This document shows positions 8,317 to 16,158 of a DNA stretch of 64,000 bases, one piece after another. The translations under genes and the position numbers were made by a program. Below the pieces are notes generated by a model. That model did no database searches. It had not been told where the DNA came from and saw nothing but the letters and a program-made list of their open reading frames with translations. Each line of letters starts with the position of its first letter. Position 1 is the stretch's first letter. Source of the DNA: Thermoleophilaceae bacterium (GTDB lineage: Bacteria; Actinomycetota; Thermoleophilia; Solirubrobacterales; Thermoleophilaceae); the NCBI GenBank assembly GCA_040901445.1, contig JBBDYQ010000025.1:311925-375924 (forward strand), in the 5' to 3' direction.

Positions 8317-9242
8317 CCGACGGCCTCGAGCTCCGCCTCGCGGAACTCCTCGGCCACGTCCTGGAGGATCTGCATCATCGCCTCGCTGGCGGGCGAGCGG
8401 TAGCCGGCGGCCAGGCGCGCGGCCTGCACCCGGCGCACCGGGGCGCCCTGATCGAGCCGGCGGACGATGACTGCGGGGTGCAGGGGCTCGCACGCCAGGC
8501 GCGGTAGCAGCGCCACGCCCACACCGGAAGCCACGAACGCCTGCGCGGCCATGTTCTCGTCGGTGCGGAAGACGATGTTGGGCTCGAAGCCCGCGTCGTG
8601 GCAGGCCTGCTGGATGACCCGGTTGCACTCGCAGCGGCTCGTCGGGTTGATGAGCGGCTCGCCGGCCAGGTCGGCCAGCTTGACCCGCTTGGCGCCCGCC
8701 AGGCGATGGCCCTTGCGGAGCACGACGTCGTAGGGGTCGTCCACGAGCTCGACGTACTCGAGCGCGGGATCGGGCGGCTCGGGGCGCTTGGCCCAGTCCA
8801 TGGTGAAGACGATGTCCACGTCGCCGGTCTTGAGCAGCGGGACCGCGTTCTCGGGCTCGGCCTCGGTCATCGACAGCTCCACCTCGGGGTGGCGCTCGTG
8901 GAAGATGGCCACGGCGCGCGGCACGAGCGTGGCGCCCGCGCTCTGGAAGCCGGCCAGCCGCAGCCGCCCGCCGCGCAGCCCGGCGATGGCCTGAAGCTCC
9001 TCCTCGGCGTCGTTGAGCCGCGCCAGAACGGCATCGGTGTGACGCACGATCGCCTCGCCGGCGTCGGTGAGGCGGATGCCGCGCGGCCCGCGCTCCACCA
9101 GCTTCGCGCCGGTCTCGCGCTCGAGCGCGGCAACCTGCTGGCTGACAGCGGACTGGGTGAAGGAGAGCGCCTCGGCCGCGGCGGAGAACGAGCCCTGCGC
9201 GGCGACCTCCCGGAGTACCTTCATGCGGCGCACGTCGAGCAT
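8313..9242 (-). CDS. LysR-family transcriptional regulator
   Basis: 309 residues. The N-terminal winged helix-turn-helix (residues about 3-60) includes GSFSAAAEALSFTQSAVSQ and the LVERGPRGIRLTDAG wing; the substrate-binding domain follows (about 90-295). The effector is unknown. It is transcribed away from the EamA exporter at 9315 with 72 bp between the starts, the classic LysR arrangement, so the exporter is the likely target. A TAAGAT box (complement of 9249-9254) lies 6 nt before the ATG, suggesting a leaderless mRNA. Confidence 0.93.
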   Translation of the reverse strand: MLDVRRMKVLREVAAQGSFSAAAEALSFTQSAVSQQVAALERETGAKLVERGPRGIRLTDAGEAIVRHTDAVLARLNDAEEELQAIAGLRGGRLRLAGFQSAGATLVPRAVAIFHERHPEVELSMTEAEPENAVPLLKTGDVDIVFTMDWAKRPEPPDPALEYVELVDDPYDVVLRKGHRLAGAKRVKLADLAGEPLINPTSRCECNRVIQQACHDAGFEPNIVFRTDENMAAQAFVASGVGVALLPRLACEPLHPAVIVRRLDQGAPVRRVQAARLAAGYRSPASEAMMQILQDVAEEFREAELEAVG

Positions 9243-9314
9243 TAGGCGATCTTATCCCACCTGCCTCCAGATTTCACTTGCCCTGATGGGTCACGGCTGC
9301 CATCCTCAACGGTC
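9243..9314. promoter_or_regulatory. Divergent promoter region between lysR-type gene and EamA exporter
   Basis: 72-bp gap between divergent starts. On the minus strand TAAGAT (9249-9254) serves the LysR gene. On the plus strand only CATCCT, 8 nt before the GTG, resembles a -10 box. A LysR operator is expected here by family habit, but I see no convincing T-N11-A palindrome. Confidence 0.4.
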
Positions 9315-10211
9315 GTGGAACGCCGAGCCTGGACCCTCCTCCTGGTGCTCGCGTCTGTCTGGGGCGCGTCGTACCTCTTCATCGAGATCGCCCTCGAGGA
9401 CATCTCGCCGGCGCTCATCGTCTTCCTCCGCACCGCGCTCGCCGGGCTGGTGCTGCTGCCGCTGGCCATGCGCCGCGGCGCCCTCGCGGGGTTGCGCAGG
9501 CTCGCCGGCCCGCTGCTGCTGCTGGCCGCCATGCAGGTGGCCGGGCCGTTCCTGCTCATCTCGGTGGGCCAGGAGGAGATCACCTCGTCGCTGGCCGGCA
9601 TCCTCGTGGCCTCGGCGCCGATCTTCACCGCGCTGCTCGCCGTCTGGATCGACCACGACGAGCGCTCCACCGGCTCGCGCCTGGTAGGCGTGCTCACGGG
9701 GATCGTCGGCGTGGGCCTGCTCCTCGGCGTGGACGTGGGTGGCGACAGCGCGGCGCTGGTGGGCGGGCTGATGGTGGTGGTGGCCAGCGTCGGCTACGCG
9801 CTGGGCGGCTTCTACCTCAAGCGCCGCTTCGCCACCGTGCAGCCGCTCGGCGTGGTCACGATGACGATGCTCGCGAGCGCGGTCCTGACGCTGCCGCTCG
9901 CCGCGATCACGGTGCCCGACGCCCACTTCCACGCCGGCTCCCTCGCCGCCATGGCCGCGCTCGGCGTGGTGGGCACCGGCGTCGCCTTCGTGATCTTCTA
10001 CTCGCTCATCGCCGAGGTCGGCCCGGCCCGTGCCTCGATCGTGGCCTACATCGCGCCGCTGTTCGCCGTGGGCTACGGCGTGACCCTGCTCGACGAGTCC
10101 GTGAGCTGGGGCACGCTCGCCGGACTGGTCTTGATCGTCGCGGGCTCGTGGCTCGCGGCGGGCGGGGCGCTGCGGGGCGAGCGCCGCGTCCTGGTGCGCG
10201 AGCCCGTCTGA
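9315..10211 (+). CDS. EamA/DMT-family transporter
   Basis: 298 residues with about ten hydrophobic segments in two EamA repeats (roughly 8-135 and 150-285). The first repeat shows LVLASVWGASYLFIEIAL and the second LLDESVSWGTLAGLVLIVAG, both typical of drug/metabolite exporters. The transported compound is unknown. Divergent from a LysR regulator. Its last 139 bp overlap the 3' end of rlmN on the opposite strand, a long convergent overlap. Confidence 0.9.
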   Translation: MERRAWTLLLVLASVWGASYLFIEIALEDISPALIVFLRTALAGLVLLPLAMRRGALAGLRRLAGPLLLLAAMQVAGPFLLISVGQEEITSSLAGILVASAPIFTALLAVWIDHDERSTGSRLVGVLTGIVGVGLLLGVDVGGDSAALVGGLMVVVASVGYALGGFYLKRRFATVQPLGVVTMTMLASAVLTLPLAAITVPDAHFHAGSLAAMAALGVVGTGVAFVIFYSLIAEVGPARASIVAYIAPLFAVGYGVTLLDESVSWGTLAGLVLIVAGSWLAAGGALRGERRVLVREPV

Positions 10212-11197
10212 GGATTGGGCTGGGCCGCGAGCTGACCGCAGGCCGCGGCGATGTCGCGCCCGCGGGTGAGCCGCACCGTGGCCCGCACGCCGCGCTCCTC
10301 CAGCGCCGCCTTGAACGCCGCGATGGCCTCCCGGCTGGACCCGCCATACGGCGCGTCCGTGGGGTTGTAGGGGATCAGGTTGACCTTGAACGCCGCGCGC
10401 GGCTCGAGCACCCGCGCCAGCGCCACCGCCTGCTCGTAGCGGTCGTTGACGCCGTCCAGCATGAGGTACTCCACGAACACCTGGCGCCTGCGGGCCTCGT
10501 GCCAGCGCCGGCAGGCGCCCAGCACGTCGCCCAGCGGGTAGCGCTCGTTCACGGCCATGATCTCCGAGCGCAGCGCCTCGTCGGCCGCGTGCAGGGAGAG
10601 GGCCAGGCGCACGTTGGGCCCCTCGCTCGCCATCCGCTCGATGCCGGGGATCCAGCCCACGGTGGAGATCGCGGTGTTCGAGCCGGCGATGCCCAGGTCG
10701 GGCAGCCGCTCGCATGCCGCGAGCACGCTGTCGAGGTTCATGAGCGGCTCGCCCATGCCCATGAAGACGGCATGGTTCACCGCGTCGCTGCGCCGGAAGT
10801 GGAGCGCCTGGTCGAGGATCTCCCACGCCGTCAGGTTGCGCCCGAACTGCATCTGCCCGGTGGCGCAGAACGTGCAGGTGAGCGGGCAGCCCGACTGGCT
10901 GGACAGGCACAGCGAGCGGCGGCCGTCGCGGTAGCGCATGAGCACCGCCTCCACGGGGCGGCCGTCGCCGGTGGAGAAGAGCGCCTTCTCGGTTCCGTCG
11001 CGCGCCAGCGCGTCCTGCTCGAGCGAGAGCGAGGACAGCGGAACCCGCCCGGCCAGGTGCTCGCGCAGCCCGGCGGGGAGGGTGGTCATCTCGTCGTAGG
11101 ACGAGGCGCCGCGGGCCAGCCAGCTCCACACCTGCTTCGAGCGGAAGCGCGGCTCGCCGCGGTCGGAGAGGGTGCGGTCGAGAAGCGCCAGGTCCAC
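10073..11197 (-). CDS. rlmN: Dual-specificity 23S rRNA (A2503-C2)/tRNA (A37-C2) methyltransferase
   Basis: Radical-SAM enzyme that methylates A2503 of 23S rRNA and A37 of some tRNAs. The cluster motif is CPLTCTFC (CxxxCxxC); the preceding LCLSSQSGC and the CGQLA near residue 325 supply the two mechanistic cysteines. GMGEPLMN and LIPYNPTDAPY are family signatures. After CGQL, where homologues usually end, the frame runs about 50 more residues of low-complexity Ser/Arg/Pro sequence, all antisense to the EamA 3' end. The GTG start is only 18 bp from the divergent gene at 11216. Confidence 0.94.
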   Translation of the reverse strand: MDLALLDRTLSDRGEPRFRSKQVWSWLARGASSYDEMTTLPAGLREHLAGRVPLSSLSLEQDALARDGTEKALFSTGDGRPVEAVLMRYRDGRRSLCLSSQSGCPLTCTFCATGQMQFGRNLTAWEILDQALHFRRSDAVNHAVFMGMGEPLMNLDSVLAACERLPDLGIAGSNTAISTVGWIPGIERMASEGPNVRLALSLHAADEALRSEIMAVNERYPLGDVLGACRRWHEARRRQVFVEYLMLDGVNDRYEQAVALARVLEPRAAFKVNLIPYNPTDAPYGGSSREAIAAFKAALEERGVRATVRLTRGRDIAAACGQLAAQPNPQTGSRTRTRRSPRSAPPAASHEPATIKTSPASVPQLTDSSSRVTP

Positions 11198-11215
11198 GCG
11201 GCCAAGTGTGGCAGC

Positions 11216-11668
11216 ATGGTGGCGCTCCGAATGCGTCGTCGTCTCGCAGCCGTCCTCACTCTCCTCGCCATGGTCCTCGCGCTCGTCGCGCCGGGGTCCG
11301 CGATGGCGCAGGGCGGCAACCCGTTCGGCCCCCTCTCGCCCCAGACGCCGCCGCCCCAGCCCTCGCCCCCGCCGGCTCCCGAGCCGGTGGGCCAGCCCGA
11401 CGACGATGAGCTCAGCGGGCGCGAGTCGCTCGGCCTCGCGGCCATCGCCCTGCTGCTGATCGGCGCGGTGTTCGTGGCCATGGTCCGCGGAGGCGGCGGG
11501 CCCGGGCGCGCGCGCCGCCGCCGCCGCAAGCAGGAGCGCGAAGGCGGCGCCAAGGCCACCGAGCCGCGCAAGCGCGGCGCCGCCGCGTTCAAGTCGAGCG
11601 CGCCCACGGCTGCCAAGGCGCCGCCTCCGCCGCCGCGCAAGCGGCGCGCGAAGGCCAAGCGCAAGTGA
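11216..11668 (+). CDS. Small secreted/membrane protein of unknown function, Pro-rich
   Basis: 150 residues, not recognised. A signal peptide ends at AMA (about residue 32), followed by a Pro/Gln-rich stretch (about 38-62), one membrane segment (about 73-90) and a very basic Lys/Arg/Ala tail that would face the cytoplasm. ATG at 11231 (MRRRLAAVLT) is an equally good start. The stop overlaps the rluB GTG, so the gene is coupled to rluB. The basic tail could bind nucleic acid or phospholipid; that is a guess from composition. Confidence 0.6.
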   Translation: MVALRMRRRLAAVLTLLAMVLALVAPGSAMAQGGNPFGPLSPQTPPPQPSPPPAPEPVGQPDDDELSGRESLGLAAIALLLIGAVFVAMVRGGGGPGRARRRRRKQEREGGAKATEPRKRGAAAFKSSAPTAAKAPPPPPRKRRAKAKRK

Positions 11669-12372
11669 GGCTGGCCCGCTTCCTGGCGCACGCCGGAGTG
11701 GCCTCGCGCCGCGGGGCCGAGGAGCTCATCCGCGCCGGGCGCGTGACGGTGGGCGGCGAGACGATCACCGATCCCGCCCGCGATGTGGACGAGAGCAGCG
11801 GCGTGGCCTTCGACGGCGAGCCGCTGCGGCCGGAGGGTCACGAGTTCCACGCGCTCAACAAGCCCGCCGGCGTGGTCTCCACCGCCCGCGACCCCGGCGG
11901 GCGCCCCACCGTCACCGAGCTCGTGCCCAGCTCGCGCCGGCTCTACCCGGTCGGGCGCCTGGATGCCGACACCACCGGCCTCATCCTCCTCACGAACGAC
12001 GGCGAGCTGGCCAACCTCCTCACCCACCCGCGCTACGAGGTGGAGAAGACCTACCGCGCGCACGTGCGCCCGCCCCGCCCCAGCCCGGCGGCCCTGCGCA
12101 GCCTTCGCGAGGGCGTGGCGCTCGACGACGGCCGCACCGCTCCGGCGAAGGCGCGGATGGTGGAGCACGGCATCATCGAGCTCGTCATCCGCGAGGGGCG
12201 CAAGCGCCAGGTGCGGCGCATGTGCGAGGCCGTGGGCCACCGCGTGCACGACCTCCAGCGTGTGGCCTTCGGCCCCCTGCGCCTGGGCGACCTCAAGCCC
12301 GGCGCCCACCGCCGCCTGAGCGCGGCCGAGGTCGAGCGGCTGCGCAAGGCTGCCAGAATGCCGCCGCCGTGA
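11665..12372 (+). CDS. rluB: 23S rRNA pseudouridine synthase, RluB/RsuA family
   Basis: Isomerises a uridine in rRNA to pseudouridine; RluB-type enzymes act near position 2605 of 23S rRNA, but the exact target cannot be told from sequence. 235 residues. An S4 RNA-binding domain (about 1-60, RLARFLAHAGVASRRGAEEL) precedes the catalytic domain, with the catalytic Asp in VGRLDADTTGLILLTNDG and the closing motif EGRKRQVRRM. GTGA overlaps on both sides. It is followed by aroH, an order common in actinobacteria and firmicutes. Confidence 0.9.
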   Translation: MRLARFLAHAGVASRRGAEELIRAGRVTVGGETITDPARDVDESSGVAFDGEPLRPEGHEFHALNKPAGVVSTARDPGGRPTVTELVPSSRRLYPVGRLDADTTGLILLTNDGELANLLTHPRYEVEKTYRAHVRPPRPSPAALRSLREGVALDDGRTAPAKARMVEHGIIELVIREGRKRQVRRMCEAVGHRVHDLQRVAFGPLRLGDLKPGAHRRLSAAEVERLRKAARMPPP

Positions 12373-12734
12373 GGCTGCGCGCGCTCAGAGGCGCCATCAC
12401 CGTCGACGAGAACGAGGCCGGGGCCATCTTGACCGCCACGGAGGAGCTGCTGCGCGCGCTCATCGAGCGCAACGGGCTGGCCGCGGAGGACATGGTCAGC
12501 TGCCTGTTCACCTGCACGGAGGACCTCGACGCGGAGTTCCCCGCCGTTGCCGCCCGCAACATCGGCCTGTCGAGCGTGCCGCTGCTGTGCACGCGCGAGC
12601 TCGACGTGCCCGGCGCCCTTCCGCGCGTGATCCGGGTGATGCTCCACTGCTACGCCGATCCGGACACTCCCGCGCAGCACGTCTACCTGCGGGAGGCGGT
12701 CACGCTGCGCAAAGATCTGGGGGGAGCGCAATGA
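12369..12734 (+). CDS. aroH: Monofunctional chorismate mutase, AroH type
   Basis: Converts chorismate to prephenate for Phe and Tyr synthesis. 121 residues, the size of the Bacillus subtilis AroH trimer type. Seen: RALRGAITVDENEA at the start with the active-site Arg, CTRELDV with the active-site Cys/Glu region, IRVMLH with the second Arg, and HVYLREAVTLRKDL with the active-site Tyr. It overlaps rluB and the aminotransferase gene by 4 bp each and heads the aromatic block. Confidence 0.95.
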   Translation: MRLRALRGAITVDENEAGAILTATEELLRALIERNGLAAEDMVSCLFTCTEDLDAEFPAVAARNIGLSSVPLLCTRELDVPGALPRVIRVMLHCYADPDTPAQHVYLREAVTLRKDLGGAQ

Positions 12735-13813
12735 GCATCGAGACCAACTCCCGAGTGGGCGAGATCCCGGTCTACCCGGCAGCGGCCACCTATGCCTTCG
12801 ACGGCGACCTGGTGAAGCTCGCCTCCAACGAGACGCCCTGGGCGCCGCACCCGGCGGTGCTCGAGGCGGTGCAGCGCGCCTCCGCCAACCTCAACCGCTA
12901 TCCGGACCCCACCGCCGCCGCGCTGCGCGCCGGCATCGCCGAGCGCACCGGCCTGCCGGCCGCCAGGGTCACGGTGGGCAACGGCTCCTGCGAGATCCTG
13001 CTCGCGGCCGCGGAGGCCATGCTCGAGCCGGGCGCGGAGATCGTGTACGCCTGGCCGAGCTTCTCCATGTACCCGCACCTCGCGGCCATGACGGGCGCCA
13101 CGCCCATCACCGTGGCGCTGGACTCCGAGGACAGGCACGATCTCGCGGCGATGGCGCGCGAGGTCACGGTGGCCACGCGCATCCTCATCGTCTGCAACCC
13201 CAACAACCCCACGGCCACGGCCATCGGCGTGGAGGCGCTCGACGCCTTTGTCGCGGAGCTGCCGCGGCACGTGCTCGTGATCGTGGACGAGGCCTATGTC
13301 GAGTTCAACACCCTCCAGGGCGACCCCGATGCCTCGCTCGCCCTGCTGGAGCGTCACCCCAACGTGGTGCTGCTGCGCACCTTCTCGAAGGTCTACGGGC
13401 TCTGCGGCCTGCGGGTGGGCTACGCGCTGGGCTCGGAGGACTTCAAGCAGGCCTGTGACCGCGTGCGCCAGCCCTTCAGCGTGAACATGCTCGCCCAGGC
13501 GGCCGCCGCCGAGGCGCTGCTGCACACCGACGAGGTGGAGAGCCGCGTGGAGCGAACGGTGGTGGAGAGGGTGCATCTGGATTCCGCGCTCGCCGAGCGC
13601 GGACTGGCCACCACCGAGGGCCAGGCCAACTTCTCCTGGGTCGACCTGGGCGAGCACGACGAGACGGCCGTCATGCGCGGACTGGGCGAGCGCGGCGTGA
13701 TCGTCCGCGCCGGCGCCGACCTGGGCGGCCCGGGGCGGATCCGCGTGACGTATGGCACCCGCGCGGAGAACGACCGCTTCCTCGCGGCGCTCGACGCCAC
13801 GTTGCGCCCGTGA
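12731..13813 (+). CDS. HisC-like aminotransferase, probably aromatic
   Basis: Fold-type I PLP aminotransferase of the histidinol-phosphate family, 360 residues. KLASNETPWAPHP near 28-40, CNPNNPTATAIG near 155-166, DEAYVEF and the PLP lysine segment RTFSKVYGLCGLRVGY are clear. Sequence alone suggests histidinol-phosphate aminotransferase. Its position, coupled to aroH and upstream of DAHP synthase and tyrA, suggests the phenylalanine/tyrosine aminotransferase (Pat) role known for this family in actinobacteria. No other his gene is in the window. Either activity, or both, is possible. Confidence 0.85.
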   Translation: MSIETNSRVGEIPVYPAAATYAFDGDLVKLASNETPWAPHPAVLEAVQRASANLNRYPDPTAAALRAGIAERTGLPAARVTVGNGSCEILLAAAEAMLEPGAEIVYAWPSFSMYPHLAAMTGATPITVALDSEDRHDLAAMAREVTVATRILIVCNPNNPTATAIGVEALDAFVAELPRHVLVIVDEAYVEFNTLQGDPDASLALLERHPNVVLLRTFSKVYGLCGLRVGYALGSEDFKQACDRVRQPFSVNMLAQAAAAEALLHTDEVESRVERTVVERVHLDSALAERGLATTEGQANFSWVDLGEHDETAVMRGLGERGVIVRAGADLGGPGRIRVTYGTRAENDRFLAALDATLRP

Positions 13814-14003
13814 TACAACCTCGGTGATGAACCGCCTGGGCACGCACATCTCCGCGCCGCGTGCCTACGCGTATTCCTGGCGATTTATCTAGGCGTCCGG
13901 TACCCACGGGCCCTAAGGGACCGCCTGCGCGGGATCGCGCTCGACCGGACGCCGTTCGTACTCGTCGTAGGATCGTGATCGCCGCGTAGAAAGGTTCATC
14001 AAG
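13814..14003 (+). promoter_or_regulatory. Candidate aromatic amino acid attenuator region ahead of DAHP synthase
   Basis: 190-bp leader. It contains a TACAAC box (13814-13819), the leader peptide at 13827-13892, and two nested pairings I could verify: GGCACGC 13839-13845 with GCGTGCC 13859-13865, inside the leader ORF; and GGCGTCCGGT 13892-13901 with ACCGGACGCC 13944-13953, whose first arm starts on the last base of the leader stop codon. Stalling on the aromatic codons would free the second arm set. AGAAAGG at 13988-13994 is the ribosome site of aroF. No U-tract terminator is visible, so termination may be Rho-dependent or control may be translational. Confidence 0.6.
13827..13892 (+). CDS. 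Putative aromatic leader peptide of the DAHP synthase gene
   Basis: 21-codon ORF from ATG to TAG, ending AYAYSWRFI: Tyr14, Tyr16, Trp18 and Phe20, four aromatic residues in seven and all three aromatic amino acids. TAT and TTT codons are used although this genome strongly prefers C-ending codons. It lies directly upstream of a DAHP synthase gene, the first committed step of the pathway. Ribosome-mediated attenuation of a DAHP synthase gene is reported in Corynebacterium. A GTG at 13824 is in frame. A weak -10-like box ends 7 nt before the ATG; no Shine-Dalgarno is seen. Confidence 0.65.
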   Translation: MNRLGTHISAPRAYAYSWRFI

Positions 14004-15086
14004 ATGTCGCTCAGCCCGCCCCGACAACTCGACCAGGTCCGTGACCAGCGGATCGAGCGCGTGGTGCCGCTCGTCACGCCCGCCCTCATCCTCCACGAGC
14101 TGCCCCTCACCGACGAGCAGGCCGAGGTGGTGCTGCGCAGCCGCTCCGAGGTGGCCCGCATCCTCAACGGGGAGGACGACCGCCTGCTCGCCGTCGTGGG
14201 CCCGTGCAGCGTGCACGACGTGAAGGCGGCCTCCGAGTACGCCCGGCTCCTGAGCGCCAAGGCCGCCGCGCTGTCTGACGAGCTGTGCGTGGTCATGCGC
14301 GTCTACTTCGAGAAGCCGCGCACCACCACCGGCTGGAAGGGCCTCATCAACGACCCGCACCTGGACCAGAGCGGCGACGTGAACGAGGGCCTGCGCATGG
14401 CCCGCAGGCTGCTGCTCGAGGTGCTCGGGCTCGGCCTGCCCGTGGGCTGCGAGTTCCTCGACCCGATCATCCCGCAGTACATCTCCGACACGGTCACGTG
14501 GGGAGCAATCGGCGCCCGCACCACCGAGAGCCAGATCCACCGCCAGCTCGCCTCCGGCCTGTCGATGCCGGTCGGCTTCAAGAACCGCACCGACGGCAAT
14601 GTCGGGGTCGCGGTCGATGCCGTCCGCGCGGCCGCGGTGCCGCACGCGTTCTCGGGCATCGATCCCACCGGCACGCCGGCGATCCTGCACACCAGGGGCA
14701 ACACCGACTGCCACATCATCCTGCGCGGCGGGCGGGGCGCACCCAACTACTCCAACGGCGCGCTGCTCGACGCGCTCGCCAAGCTGCGGGCCGCCGGGCT
14801 GCCCGAGCGCGTGGTCATCGACGCGTCGCACGACAACAGCGGCAAGGACCACGAGCGCCAGCCCGCCGTGGTGGCGGACCTCGCCGCGCAGGTGGCCGAC
14901 GGCCACCGCACGCTCGTGGGCGTGATGCTGGAGTCGTTCCTCGTGGCGGGGAGCCAGGAGCCGGGCCCGCGGGCGTCGCTCACACATGGCCAGTCGATCA
15001 CGGACGCCTGCATGTCCTGGGACACCACCGTCGAGGTGCTCGACCGGCTCGCGGGCGCGGTGCGGGCGCGGCGCGAGGGCGCTTGA
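14004..15086 (+). CDS. aroF: 3-deoxy-7-phosphoheptulonate (DAHP) synthase, class I alpha
   Basis: Condenses phosphoenolpyruvate and erythrose 4-phosphate, the entry step to chorismate. 360 residues, close to Escherichia coli AroF/G/H. Seen: VGPCSVHD (metal Cys), RVYFEKPRTTTGWKGLINDP, IGARTTESQ, GFKNRTDGN and DASHDNSGKD (metal His). Many actinobacteria use the unrelated class II enzyme, so a class I alpha enzyme is notable. These enzymes are usually feedback-inhibited by one aromatic amino acid; which one cannot be read here. AGAAAGG precedes the ATG by 9 nt. An aromatic leader peptide lies upstream. Confidence 0.96.
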   Translation: MSLSPPRQLDQVRDQRIERVVPLVTPALILHELPLTDEQAEVVLRSRSEVARILNGEDDRLLAVVGPCSVHDVKAASEYARLLSAKAAALSDELCVVMRVYFEKPRTTTGWKGLINDPHLDQSGDVNEGLRMARRLLLEVLGLGLPVGCEFLDPIIPQYISDTVTWGAIGARTTESQIHRQLASGLSMPVGFKNRTDGNVGVAVDAVRAAAVPHAFSGIDPTGTPAILHTRGNTDCHIILRGGRGAPNYSNGALLDALAKLRAAGLPERVVIDASHDNSGKDHERQPAVVADLAAQVADGHRTLVGVMLESFLVAGSQEPGPRASLTHGQSITDACMSWDTTVEVLDRLAGAVRARREGA

Positions 15087-15096
15087 GCCTGTTCGC

Positions 15097-16158
15097 ATGC
15101 GCATAGCGCTGCTCGGCGTGGGCCTGATCGGCGGCTCGATCGGGCTGGCGGCGAAGGAGCACGTCGAGGAGGTGGTGGGATTCGACCCCGACCCCCTTGA
15201 CGCTGCGCTCCGTCACGGCGCCCTTCACCGGGCGGCGGGCTCCGTAGCCGAAGCGCTCGACGGCGCCGGCGCGGCGTTCCTGTGCGCCCCGGTGGGTGCG
15301 CTGCCCGCGTTGCTCGATGAGGCTTTGGCGGCCGCTCCCCCGGACTGCGTCGTCACAGACGTCGGATCGGTGAAACGCCTGTTCCAGGGCAATGAGGATG
15401 AGCGCTTCGTGGGCGGGCATCCGATAGCGGGCGCGGAGACATCCGGTGTCTCGCATGCGCGCGGCGACCTGTTTGCCGGCGCGCCCTGGTATCTCACGCC
15501 GAGCCCGCGCTCCTCGGGGCTGCTGTACGAGCGTCTCCACCGCCTGATCGTGGCCTTCGGCGCCCATCCGGTGGCCATCGACGCCGAGACGCACGATCGC
15601 CTGCTGGCGGGGGTCAGCCACCTGCCGCACGTGCTCGCCAACGTGCTGGTCTCGCAGGCCGCCGGGCTGCTGTCGGCGGAGGGCGAGGCGCTGCCGCGGG
15701 TGGGCCCGAGCTTCCGCGACGCCACCCGGGTGGCCGGCGCGAGCTCGCGCATCTGGACCGACATCTACGCCACCAACGCCGAGGCGATCGCCGCCGAGAT
15801 CGACGAGACGGTGCGCCGCCTCACCGAGGCCGCGGGCCTGCTGCGCTCCGGCGACCCCGCCGCGATCGAGTCGTGGAACGAGGCCGCCCGGGGCGACCGC
15901 CGCCGCCTGCTCGAGGCCGACCTCGCGGGCGGCGAGGTGCGCGAGCTGCGCGTCTCCGTGCCCAACCGGCCGGGTATCGTGGCGCAGGTGGCGCTCGCAC
16001 TCGGCAAGGCCGGCGTGAACATCCTCGACATGGCATTGGCGCCGGCGCCGGACATGCGCTCGGGCGCCATGACCCTGTGGCTGGCGGGGGAGGACGCCGC
16101 CGCCCGTGCCGAGGCCCTCGTGGAGGAGCTCGGCTACCCGGTCGCGCGCGGGGAATGA
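15097..16158 (+). CDS. tyrA: Prephenate dehydrogenase with C-terminal ACT domain
   Basis: NAD-dependent conversion of prephenate to 4-hydroxyphenylpyruvate, the tyrosine branch. 353 residues from ATG 15097. The Rossmann motif GVGLIGGSIG is at 7-16, the catalytic segment GGHPIAGAETSG is near residue 106, and an ACT regulatory domain covers about 283-345 (ELRVSVPNRPGIVAQVALAL), probably binding tyrosine. It begins 10 bp after aroF and overlaps aroA by 4 bp. Upstream in-frame starts run through the aroF 3' end and are rejected. Confidence 0.94.
   Translation: MRIALLGVGLIGGSIGLAAKEHVEEVVGFDPDPLDAALRHGALHRAAGSVAEALDGAGAAFLCAPVGALPALLDEALAAAPPDCVVTDVGSVKRLFQGNEDERFVGGHPIAGAETSGVSHARGDLFAGAPWYLTPSPRSSGLLYERLHRLIVAFGAHPVAIDAETHDRLLAGVSHLPHVLANVLVSQAAGLLSAEGEALPRVGPSFRDATRVAGASSRIWTDIYATNAEAIAAEIDETVRRLTEAAGLLRSGDPAAIESWNEAARGDRRRLLEADLAGGEVRELRVSVPNRPGIVAQVALALGKAGVNILDMALAPAPDMRSGAMTLWLAGEDAAARAEALVEELGYPVARGE

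Noticed and set aside
10148-11215. Plus-strand 506-codon frame covering rlmN
   Set aside because: Only its last 150 codons (from 11216) look like a protein; the rest is antisense to a clear rlmN.
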